Source: an uncultured Prevotella sp. (GTDB lineage: Bacteria > Bacteroidota > Bacteroidia > Bacteroidales > Bacteroidaceae). Taken from it: DNA of 13,847 nt. Positions 1-6,633 of the stretch are shown piece after piece (position 1 is the first letter of the stretch; the number at the start of each line of letters is the position of its first letter). Made by a program: the position numbers and the translations under genes. The notes beneath the pieces are model-generated. The model saw only the letters and a list, made by a program, of their open reading frames with translations. It made no database searches and was not told where the DNA came from. Where the stretch lies: the NCBI GenBank assembly GCA_902477645.1, contig CABSIA010000076.1, forward strand, positions 1-13,847, read 5' to 3'.

Positions 1-1359
1 GTGGAGCGATTTATAGGCGATGAACAGGACGTATTGGATGTCGTTCCATGTACGCAGGTAAATGTCGAGCGGCTTGTCCTGCTTGCGGTATTTCACGGCA
101 TTGTCCATGAGGTTGAAGATAACGTTCTGGAAGTGCATCTCGTCGACGTAGATTGCCGAGTCTATCGCCTCTATCTCTGTATATATCTTGCCCCCAGTGT
201 GCTCGACTCTCAGCGAGAACGATTTTGAGACAGTCTCCACCATCTCGTTAAGGTCAAGCGTCCTCTTCTTGAACACAGCCTTCTTCTTGTCGAACATCGA
301 CATCTGCAGAACTTTCTCCACAAGGAAGCGCAGACGTTTTGTCTCGTCGTTTATCACTCCGCCAAGATGCGCCATCATCTGCTGACTCTTCGTCACGCTG
401 TTGTCGTTTAGCATCTGTGCGGCAAGCGATATGCTCGCTATCGGAGTTTTCAGCTCGTGGGTCATGTTGTTTATGAAGTCGTTCTTTATCTCCGAGTATC
501 GCTTCTGGCGGAATATCAGAGCGATGGTGAAGATGAACGTCACGAGCAGAACCAGCGTGAACACGACCGACGGCAACATGAAGCGTATGCTCGAATAGAT
601 ATAATTGCTCATGTCGGGGAAATGTATTCTCACCACTCCCGTCTTGTTTGCAGGGTCGTTGCGGAACAGAAGCTGTGAATAGGTGTACTCTACTCCATCG
701 CCGGTGTAGTCTGGACAACGGTAAACCTCACGCCCGTCTTGTGTCGAGACAGTGAAATGGTATGGTATGTTTATGCCGTTGTTCATCAGCTCCGCCTTTA
801 TATCCTGGTCGAGCAAGCGGAAATTTATGCGCTCTTTCAGAGGTTTCTCCGATGCCTGATAGAGAATGTTGTAGACCACCTCGTCGAGCAGTGCCTTCTG
901 ATAAACATATCTGTTTTTAACTATCTCCTGCAGCGACTTGCTTGCCTCGGAAATAGAGTTGCGGTCTGAGCGCAATATCATGGCCTTTGGCATCTGCGAC
1001 GGACGGGTTGCAATGGTCTTCAGCTCAAACGAGGAATATATCGTGCCGTCCTTTCCTGTCACCGAATATTGGTGCGACTGCTGTATTGTGTCGTCATCGG
1101 GACTGCCGCTCCGTGTGCCTACGGAGTCTTGTCTGAAGGCTTTTCTCTCGGTCTCGTTGACATCCTTCTCCAAGTAGCGGAGAGTCTGGTTAAGCTCCAG
1201 ATTTCTCGAGGCTTGATACAGAGCGCGGGTCACTGACTCGTCGAACTGCTCCTTCTTCATATTCGCCATTTCCTGGATGTATGTAAGCTGCAGCCCAAGC
1301 AGAACCACAAACGACAATCCCATTATAATGGCAATAGCCCATATTGTTTTCTTCTTCAT
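1..1359 (-). CDS. rprX: Sensor histidine kinase, RprX-like (3' end outside window)
   Basis: Membrane-bound two-component sensor kinase; 453 codons are visible and the frame runs off the window edge. Seen: TM1 at about residues 5-24, an extracytoplasmic sensor region at about 25-258, TM2 at about 260-283, then the dimerisation/phosphoacceptor helix with the H-box MTHELKTP (His301) and the N-box NLMDNAVKY (Asn416, Asn420). The catalytic G-boxes would lie beyond base 1. The start MKKKTIWAIAIIM is placed because an ideal -7 box ends 4 nt before it. The N-terminal pattern (MKK-TIW, then QEMANMKKEQFDESVTRALYQ) resembles Bacteroides RprX, partner of the response regulator RprY; this is recognition from memory, so the symbol is tentative. 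No HAMP domain is obvious between TM2 and the H-box. The cognate regulator would be expected just outside the window, downstream. Kinase identity is secure; the specific orthology is less so. Confidence 0.85.
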   Translation of the reverse strand, partial: MKKKTIWAIAIIMGLSFVVLLGLQLTYIQEMANMKKEQFDESVTRALYQASRNLELNQTLRYLEKDVNETERKAFRQDSVGTRSGSPDDDTIQQSHQYSVTGKDGTIYSSFELKTIATRPSQMPKAMILRSDRNSISEASKSLQEIVKNRYVYQKALLDEVVYNILYQASEKPLKERINFRLLDQDIKAELMNNGINIPYHFTVSTQDGREVYRCPDYTGDGVEYTYSQLLFRNDPANKTGVVRIHFPDMSNYIYSSIRFMLPSVVFTLVLLVTFIFTIALIFRQKRYSEIKNDFINNMTHELKTPIASISLAAQMLNDNSVTKSQQMMAHLGGVINDETKRLRFLVEKVLQMSMFDKKKAVFKKRTLDLNEMVETVSKSFSLRVEHTGGKIYTEIEAIDSAIYVDEMHFQNVIFNLMDNAVKYRKQDKPLDIYLRTWNDIQYVLFIAYKSLH

Positions 1360-1363
1360 GTCG

Positions 1364-1371
1364 CAAAGATA
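1364..1371 (-). promoter_or_regulatory. -7 box of the sensor kinase promoter
   Basis: On the minus strand this reads TATCTTTG, an exact match to the Bacteroidetes -7 consensus TAnnTTTG. Only four bases (CGAC) separate it from the kinase ATG. Taking +1 about 5 nt after the final G puts the transcript start on, or within a base or two of, the A of the ATG, so the mRNA may be leaderless. No convincing -33 TTTG is seen at 19-21 bp spacing. Confidence 0.5.
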
Positions 1372-1809
1372 AACATTTTCTTAAACGCTTAACATTTACA
1401 CGTTAACAAAATATCTAAAATTGCAAGAAATTAACAATAATAGATGCTTATAATTAAATATTTTAAAGCAACTTTATGTAAACGACAACAAAAACTGATA
1501 GAAATAACAAGTGCAAATATAAGAGTTGCACTGTTTGGCACATTAAAATAATTCAGATATTGAGCATACTTTGACAAGACAGAACCGTTGAGGCAAAAAA
1601 TAAATGAAGTTATAAAGAAATAACTGCTTGGCATATCTGCAAGACAACATCCATCCTAACAACAACTTCAAAACAAAGTTAAAGCAATTGTCAGCCCAAA
1701 ATCCCAACATCAGTTTGCACGCTATGGGAAACACTTATGGCGTTAACTCTGAGTCCGTAACATAAAAAAACAACTTACGCCCGAGACATCGCTAATGTCT
1801 GGATACCCC
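1372..1809. other. AT-rich intergenic spacer, no supported gene
   Basis: About 440 bases between the kinase promoter and the terminator of the bamD operon. Short open frames exist on both strands, but their products are hydrophobic, Cys/Phe/Leu-rich strings with no recognisable family, as expected of AT-rich non-coding DNA. A small hairpin AGACAT-CGCTA-ATGTCT sits at 1784-1800. Isolated TAnnTTTG-like boxes occur on the minus strand (1514-1521, 1674-1681) without a properly spaced -33 element. I see no RNA gene. Confidence 0.5.
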
Positions 1810-1845
1810 AAAAGAGGCTGCGCCTATTTTGGCACAGCCTCTTTT
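1810..1845 (-). terminator. Hairpin terminator of the bamD-omega-DUF4293 operon
   Basis: The arm at 1810-1824 (AAAAGAGGCTGCGCC) pairs with 1831-1845 over 15 positions with a single C/A mismatch, around a 6-nt loop TATTTT. A/T tracts at both ends make it potentially bidirectional. It lies 14 bases past the stop codon of the DUF4293 gene, so it most likely ends that operon. Confidence 0.75.
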
Positions 1846-1859
1846 TCGTATATAAAAAA

Positions 1860-2315
1860 TTATCTTATCCTATCCATGCTCCTTACGAGTTTCTCATCCT
1901 TGATAATTCCGTGGCGTGCCATTACGAAGAATATAATATTCAATAAAGGCAGGCAAACTGTGATGGAAGGACGGAATGTGCCCGTAGAGTCAAATACCGA
2001 TGTCCAGCAGAATGCAAGATAGCAATACCATGCAACTTGGAGCAGTATGCCATTAACACACAAGCGGGCCTGCAAAGGACGTTTGCTGTACATAAAAATG
2101 GTAACCAACGTCAGCATAAATGTCAATACATTCACAGCAAAGAGGGGGGCGGTGACGAATGAGCTTCCACCCTCACCCTTAATTACGCACAGGCAGTATG
2201 CCTTGTCTGCTACGCCCATTCCGGCAGGCTCAACATTTCCCAACGGGAAAAAAACACCAACCATTGTCAGAATGACAACAGCGAGAAGAAATAAGGTTTG
2301 CTTACGCTGTAACAT
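1860..2315 (-). CDS. DUF4293 family integral membrane protein
   Basis: A 151-residue inner-membrane protein with four predicted hydrophobic helices (about residues 6-24, 50-74, 82-102, 116-136) and a short basic C-terminal tail with GIIKDEKLVRS. The N-terminal MLQRKQTLFLL and that tail are characteristic of the Bacteroidetes-specific DUF4293 family, whose function is unknown. The frame stays open 42 nt further upstream, but the ATG at 2315 is chosen because it fits the family N-terminus and overlaps the omega stop by one base (TGATG), a usual translational-coupling arrangement. Last gene of the bamD operon, followed directly by a terminator. Family assignment is from recognition of the sequence pattern. 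Confidence 0.8.
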   Translation of the reverse strand: MLQRKQTLFLLAVVILTMVGVFFPLGNVEPAGMGVADKAYCLCVIKGEGGSSFVTAPLFAVNVLTFMLTLVTIFMYSKRPLQARLCVNGILLQVAWYCYLAFCWTSVFDSTGTFRPSITVCLPLLNIIFFVMARHGIIKDEKLVRSMDRIR

Positions 2316-2653
2316 CAATCCTGCTCTGTTGTAGCATCCTTTGAAGGATCGCGCCAATAAATATTTCCCTCTACAAACTCCTCTGTTGCAAGGAGTGTCG
2401 GCTTTGGCAGCTTCTCGTAATATCTTGAAATCTCAATCTGCTCACGGTTCTCGAAAACCTCCTCCAGAGAATCGTTATAACTTGCAAATTCAGCAAGTTT
2501 CTTGCTCAAGTCCTGTTTGATTTCTGCCGAAATCTGGTTTGCTCTCTTTGAGATGATAGCAACACTCTCATAAATGTTTCCAGTATCCTCACACAGATCC
2601 ATTATGTTTCTGGTAACTGTGTTAACTGGAGCCTTAGACTTTTTGTAATCCAT
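2315..2653 (-). CDS. rpoZ: RNA polymerase omega subunit (Bacteroidetes type)
   Basis: A 112-residue soluble protein. The segment GNIYESVAIISKRANQIS (about residues 26-43) matches the omega/Rpb6 core helix region that contacts the beta-prime subunit. The C-terminal half (EQIEISRYYEKLPKPTLLA, then an acidic tail) is the extension usual in Bacteroides-group omega proteins. Omega assists assembly and stability of RNA polymerase. It lies between bamD (24-nt gap upstream) and the DUF4293 gene (1-nt overlap downstream), an order I recognise from other Bacteroidales. No separate promoter is seen, so it is probably expressed from the bamD promoter. Confidence 0.8.
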   Translation of the reverse strand: MDYKKSKAPVNTVTRNIMDLCEDTGNIYESVAIISKRANQISAEIKQDLSKKLAEFASYNDSLEEVFENREQIEISRYYEKLPKPTLLATEEFVEGNIYWRDPSKDATTEQD

Positions 2654-2677
2654 TGATGATATTAATTTATAATGTTG

Positions 2678-3502
2678 TTAATCTTTTGTTATCTGCTTGC
2701 ACTTCTTAATATATTTCTCAGCCGTGGCACGCTCTTTCGAGTCCGGGTACTCGTTTATGAAACCGTAGCATTCATCCTCGGCATCCTGATAGCGCTCGAG
2801 TTTCTTCTCCTCCACGCTCTGCTGCGCCAGCTCGAACTTGCTTTTCATGACAAGCAGTGCAAACTCCTCGCGCATTGATGTGTAAGGATAGTCTTTCAGG
2901 GCGTTTTGCGCCGTTATGATGCATGCCTCGTAATTGTTTCCTCCGCTTGTGCAGTTGCCGAAATACGAGCCGAGGTCGTAATATAGCTGCGCTGAATGAA
3001 GCTCTTTCTGTACGAGTTTGTCCTGAAGCTCAAACAGTCTCTGCTGCGCCTGGGGCTTCAAGGCCGCATCAGGGTAAATATCAAGAAACTCCTGGAAAGA
3101 GTTTATAGCCATAACTGTCATCGACTGGTCGAGGCGAGGCTCGGGAGTGCTCATATAGAGGCTCTGGGCCGCATAAAATTTCGCAATCTCGGAATACACG
3201 CCACGAGGATAGCTTGAGCAATATTTCTTGAAATACTCGGCTGCTGTCTCATAGTCCTTGTTGCAATATTCCGCCATTGCCAGCATGTAGAGACTCTCCT
3301 CGGCATTGTCCGTGCCCTTCTCCAAAGTTATCAGCTCCTGCAGAAGTGTTATTGTACGTGTGTACTGCCCCTTGGCGAAACACTCTTTCGCATACTCGTA
3401 TTTATAGTGAAAATCGCTGGCTTTATACACTTTGTTGAACTCGTGGGCACAACTGCTCAAAAGCAGCAAAGCAGACAGCGCAATTGTAAGTGATTTCTTC
3501 AT
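2678..3502 (-). CDS. bamD: Outer membrane assembly lipoprotein BamD
   Basis: A 274-residue lipoprotein. The signal peptide MKKSLTIALSALLLLSSC ends in a lipobox (LSSC) with the acylated cysteine at residue 18. The rest is helical TPR-like repeats, for example YAKECFAKGQYTRTITLLQE and SLYMLAMAEYCNKDYETAAE, then SFQEFLDIYPD and later YGFINEYPDSKERATAEKY, the usual BamD/YfiO pattern. BamD is anchored to the inner face of the outer membrane and works with BamA in folding beta-barrel proteins. The frame extends 39 nt upstream to another ATG, but the start at 3502 gives a clean signal peptide and lies about 14 nt after the predicted transcription start. First gene of the bamD-omega-DUF4293 operon. 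Length is normal for the family. Confidence 0.9.
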   Translation of the reverse strand: MKKSLTIALSALLLLSSCAHEFNKVYKASDFHYKYEYAKECFAKGQYTRTITLLQELITLEKGTDNAEESLYMLAMAEYCNKDYETAAEYFKKYCSSYPRGVYSEIAKFYAAQSLYMSTPEPRLDQSMTVMAINSFQEFLDIYPDAALKPQAQQRLFELQDKLVQKELHSAQLYYDLGSYFGNCTSGGNNYEACIITAQNALKDYPYTSMREEFALLVMKSKFELAQQSVEEKKLERYQDAEDECYGFINEYPDSKERATAEKYIKKCKQITKD

Positions 3503-3520
3503 GACTATATTTTTGAACTG

Positions 3521-3551
3521 CAAAATTACACATAATTCCATTATTCACAAA
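3521..3551 (-). promoter_or_regulatory. bamD operon promoter (-33 TTTG / -7 TAATTTTG)
   Basis: On the minus strand, TTTG (3551-3548), a 19-bp spacer and TAATTTTG (3528-3521) match the Bacteroidetes primary sigma factor consensus in both boxes and in spacing. The predicted +1 near 3516 gives a leader of roughly 14 nt. It lies in the 112-bp divergent bamD/uvrB intergenic region. Confidence 0.75.
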
Positions 3552-3602
3552 GCATGTTACATGTTTTTTAGCAAAAAATGACATTAAATAATGGAAAATT
3601 AG

Positions 3603-3610
3603 TAATTTTG
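3603..3610 (+). promoter_or_regulatory. -7 box of the uvrB promoter
   Basis: TAATTTTG matches TAnnTTTG and ends only four bases (CGTT) before the uvrB ATG at 3615. With +1 about 5 nt past the last G, the mRNA would start at the ATG itself. No clear -33 TTTG is found at 19-21 bp upstream. Confidence 0.45.
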
Positions 3611-3614
3611 CGTT

Positions 3615-5669
3615 ATGAATTTCAAGCTGACATCAAAATATAAGCCCACAGGCGACCAGCCTGAGGCTATCGGACAACTGACTGAAGGCATAGAGCATGA
3701 CGTGCCGGCACAGGTGCTGTTAGGCGTTACAGGCTCGGGCAAGACATTTACTGTGGCCAACGTGATAGCCAACGTCAACAAGCCGACTTTGATACTTAGC
3801 CACAACAAGACTCTCGCGGCGCAGCTTTATGAGGAAATGAAAAGTTTTTTCCCAGAAAATGCAGTGGAGTATTATGTGTCTTATTATGACTACTATCAGC
3901 CCGAGGCCTATATTCCGTCAAAGGACATTTACATAGAGAAAGACCTTGCGATAAACGAGGAGATTGACAAGCTCAGACTTGGAGCGGTAAGTGCCTTATT
4001 GTCAGGCAGAAAAGATGTTATCGTCGTATCTTCTGTCTCGTGTATCTACGGCATGGGCGGACCTACGGCGATGAGCGAGGGAATAATAAAAATAGGGCGC
4101 GGACAAAAACTTGACCGCAACGAGTTTTTGCGTCAGCTCGTTGCCTCTTTGTATGTTAGAAATGACATAAATCTTGAACGTGGAAATTTTGCCGTCAAGG
4201 GTGACACGGTAAGCGTCGCCATGGCTTACAGCGACAACATTCTGAGAGTTGGATGGTGGGACGACGAGATTGACTCCATAGAGGAAGTCGACTCTGTGAC
4301 CATGCGCCGGATCTCATCGTTTGAGACCTATCAGATATATCCGGCAAACCTTTTCGTCACATCGCAGGACCAGCAGCAGAAAGCCATACGCATGATACAG
4401 GATGACCTCGTGAGACAGATAGATTTCTTCACAGATCTCGGTGACAACATTAAGGCGCAGAGGATTAAGGAGCGTGTGGAGTACGACATGGAGATGATTA
4501 AGGAACTCGGGCACTGCTCGGGCATAGAGAACTATTCACGGTATTTCGACGGCCGCGAGCCTGGCGAGCGCCCTTATTGCCTGCTCGACTTTTTCCCGAA
4601 AGATTATCTTATGGTTATTGACGAGAGCCACGTAAGCGTGCCGCAAATAAACGCCATGTATGGAGGCGACAGGGCGAGAAAGCAAAACCTTGTGGAATTT
4701 GGATTTCGTCTGCCCGCAGCTTTCGACAACCGTCCGCTGAGGTTTGAGGAGTTCCACGACATGATTAATCAGGTGATTTACGTGTCGGCCACTCCTGCCG
4801 ACTACGAGCTGCAGGAGGCTGAGGGCATTGTGGTAGAGCAGATTATCAGACCCACAGGATTACTTGACCCCGAGATTGTGGTTAAACCCTCAGAAAACCA
4901 GATAGACGACCTGATGGAGGAGATTTTAACAAGATGTGGTAAGAATGAGCGTACGCTTGTTACAACACTGACAAAGCGGATGGCTGAGGAGCTGACCGAA
5001 TATCTGCTTGAGCACGACATAAAAGCAAGCTACATTCATAGCGATGTGGCAACTCTGGACAGGGTGAGAATAATGAACGACCTGAGAGCCGGAGTTTACG
5101 ATGTGCTCGTTGGTGTAAACCTTTTGAGAGAGGGACTCGACCTGCCCGAGGTTTCGCTTGTTGCAATTTTAGACGCCGACAAGGAGGGATTTCTGAGAAG
5201 CCACAGGAGTCTGACACAGACTGCCGGACGCGCCGCGAGAAATGTCAACGGCAAGGTAATCATGTATGCCGACAACATAACGGAGAGCATGCAGAAAACC
5301 ATCGACGAGACATATAGAAGGCGCACCATTCAGTTGAAGTATAACGAGGAGCATGGCATTACGCCACAACAGATACAGAAATCGATTAAGGGAACTTTGG
5401 CCGCAGCTGACACAACAGACAAAAAATCCGACAAGCCAAGCCAGTATAATATTGACGCTTATATTGAGCCAGATGCCGGAGCTTTTGCCGCAGACCCGAT
5501 TGTGAAAAACATGTCGGAGACAGAGCTTAAAAAGAGCATTGAGAACACGGTGGCGCTTATGAAAGAGGCTGCAAAAAATCTTGACTTCATGCAGGCCGCA
5601 CAATATCGTGACGAGATGCTGCGCCTGCAGGATATTCTTGAAAAAAGGCAAAAATCTCATGCAATATAA
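3615..5669 (+). CDS. uvrB: Excinuclease ABC subunit B (UvrB)
   Basis: The 684-residue helicase-like damage-verification subunit of nucleotide excision repair. It is loaded at lesions by UvrA and then recruits UvrC for incision. Seen: the N-terminal KYKPTGDQPEAI motif; Walker A GVTGSGKT at residues 37-44; the DNA-clamping beta-hairpin YYDYYQPEAYIP at about 90-101; the Walker B-type box DESH at 336-339; later helicase motifs including GVNLLREGLDLPEVSLV and the QTAGRAARN motif; and a C-terminal UVR (UvrC-binding) helical pair at about 637-675. Length is normal and no key motif is missing. The start fits the family N-terminus. It is divergent from bamD and monocistronic by appearance, ending in its own hairpin terminator. 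Confidence 0.97.
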   Translation: MNFKLTSKYKPTGDQPEAIGQLTEGIEHDVPAQVLLGVTGSGKTFTVANVIANVNKPTLILSHNKTLAAQLYEEMKSFFPENAVEYYVSYYDYYQPEAYIPSKDIYIEKDLAINEEIDKLRLGAVSALLSGRKDVIVVSSVSCIYGMGGPTAMSEGIIKIGRGQKLDRNEFLRQLVASLYVRNDINLERGNFAVKGDTVSVAMAYSDNILRVGWWDDEIDSIEEVDSVTMRRISSFETYQIYPANLFVTSQDQQQKAIRMIQDDLVRQIDFFTDLGDNIKAQRIKERVEYDMEMIKELGHCSGIENYSRYFDGREPGERPYCLLDFFPKDYLMVIDESHVSVPQINAMYGGDRARKQNLVEFGFRLPAAFDNRPLRFEEFHDMINQVIYVSATPADYELQEAEGIVVEQIIRPTGLLDPEIVVKPSENQIDDLMEEILTRCGKNERTLVTTLTKRMAEELTEYLLEHDIKASYIHSDVATLDRVRIMNDLRAGVYDVLVGVNLLREGLDLPEVSLVAILDADKEGFLRSHRSLTQTAGRAARNVNGKVIMYADNITESMQKTIDETYRRRTIQLKYNEEHGITPQQIQKSIKGTLAAADTTDKKSDKPSQYNIDAYIEPDAGAFAADPIVKNMSETELKKSIENTVALMKEAAKNLDFMQAAQYRDEMLRLQDILEKRQKSHAI

Positions 5670-5689
5670 TTACATAATAAAGTTATAGC

Positions 5690-5711
5690 TATAGCGGATG
5701 CTATATTTTTT
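5690..5711 (+). terminator. uvrB terminator
   Basis: TATAGC (5690-5695), loop GGAT, GCTATA (5700-5705), then six T residues. It begins 21 nt after the uvrB stop. The stem is short and AT-rich, so efficiency may be moderate. Confidence 0.6.
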
Positions 5712-5747
5712 GAGTTAAAATTTGCTTAATGGCATTATAATAACTCA

Positions 5748-5763
5748 TAATTTTGTACTTTTG
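5748..5763 (+). promoter_or_regulatory. Tandem -7 boxes upstream of the DUF4468 operon
   Basis: TAATTTTG (5748-5755) and TACTTTTG (5756-5763) lie head to tail, and both fit TAnnTTTG. A TTTG at 5721-5724 is 23 bp from the first box, slightly longer than the usual 19-21 bp. Transcription from the second box would start near 5768 and leave a leader of about 22 nt before the ATG at 5790. Confidence 0.5.
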
Positions 5764-5789
5764 CCTAAAATTATAACATCATAGAAAAA

Positions 5790-6452
5790 ATGAAGAAATT
5801 AATTGTTTCAATATTGATGCTTGCTCCACTGGCAAGCTTTGCCCAAAACACTTGGGAAGTGCCTACAACAGAGAAGAAAGAGACAACACAGAGAAAGGCT
5901 CTATTTGAGGGCAAGAAAAAGACTATAGATGCCAAATATCTTGCCGGAGCCGTGCCGGAAGTAGACGGCAAAGTCACTTTCACCCTCGACTTGGATGTTG
6001 CAGGGAAAAGCGCTGATGAGATTTACAACAAAGTTTTCAACGTGTTGCAGGAAATGACAACCGAAGAGAACCAGATAAAAGAACTTGCAGACAAAAGCAA
6101 GATTGCCGTTGTAAATAAAACAGAGCATACTATAGCTGCAAAATACAAGGAGTGGCTCGTCTTCAGAAACTCGGCTTTGTCACTCGACCGTACTGTTTTC
6201 AACTATACCATTATCGCAAAAGCTACCGACGGACACCTGAACCTCACGCTCTCACGAATAAGCTATCAGTATGAGTTTGAACGTAACGATGCAGAAGGTA
6301 TGAGTGTATCGGCAGAGGAATGGATATCTGACAAGGCTGCATTGAACAAGAAAAAAACGGGACTTCTGAAATATACAAAGAAATTCCGCATAAAGACCAT
6401 CGACCGCAAGGACAATATTTTTGAAACTATAAGCAATGCTCTTAGACAGTAA
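5790..6452 (+). CDS. Secreted DUF4468 domain protein
   Basis: A 220-residue exported protein. The Sec signal peptide MKKLIVSILMLAPLASFA probably is cleaved after Ala18, leaving Gln19 first. The middle part (about residues 55-160) resembles DUF4468, a domain of unknown function common in Bacteroidetes envelope proteins: VTFTLDLDVAGKSADEIYNK, then a conserved-looking KYKEWLVFRNSALSLDR strand region and FNYTIIAKATDGHLNLTLS. The C-terminal third is Lys-rich. First gene of the plus-strand series, with promoter boxes just upstream. Its last 17 bases overlap the next small gene, which suggests translational coupling. The family call is from recognised pattern; the biochemical role is unknown. Confidence 0.75.
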   Translation: MKKLIVSILMLAPLASFAQNTWEVPTTEKKETTQRKALFEGKKKTIDAKYLAGAVPEVDGKVTFTLDLDVAGKSADEIYNKVFNVLQEMTTEENQIKELADKSKIAVVNKTEHTIAAKYKEWLVFRNSALSLDRTVFNYTIIAKATDGHLNLTLSRISYQYEFERNDAEGMSVSAEEWISDKAALNKKKTGLLKYTKKFRIKTIDRKDNIFETISNALRQ

Positions 6453-6633
6453 GTTAGACCGGAACAAAGGCAGGTTCTTTAAAATCAGAAACTGGCTGAA
6501 CATCATTTTCATATTAGCAGCTGTCACAGGAATGGCTATCAGCTATTTCGGCAACTCAACTATAGGATTTATCGTGATAATTGCCGCGATTGTCCTTAAA
6601 TTTGTAGAATGTATATTACGTTTAATACATTGA
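6436..6633 (+). CDS. Small two-helix membrane protein, 65 aa
   Basis: A 65-residue protein with a basic N-terminus (KLDRNKGRFFKIRNW, about residues 6-20) followed by two hydrophobic helices (about 21-39 and 42-61) joined by a short GNST turn; Lys55, Glu58 and Arg62 near the C-terminal end are charged. It starts inside the end of the DUF4468 gene (17-nt overlap) and its TGA shares a base with the porin ATG (TGATG). That double coupling is the main argument that it is real. By the positive-inside rule both termini would be cytoplasmic. No family recognised; it might assist envelope delivery of its neighbours, but that is a guess from position. Confidence 0.7.
   Translation: MLLDSKLDRNKGRFFKIRNWLNIIFILAAVTGMAISYFGNSTIGFIVIIAAIVLKFVECILRLIH

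Noticed and set aside
254..718. Minus-strand frame of 154 codons in the first kilobase
   Set aside because: It is an out-of-frame reading on the same strand as the sensor kinase, whose own frame carries the H-box and N-box continuously through this stretch. The alternative product is Arg/His/Asp-rich with no domain.
1431..1734. Two overlapping minus-strand frames of 63-67 codons upstream of the kinase
   Set aside because: Both give hydrophobic Phe/Leu/Cys-rich products typical of chance translation of AT-rich DNA, overlap each other in different frames, and lack a consensus-spaced promoter.
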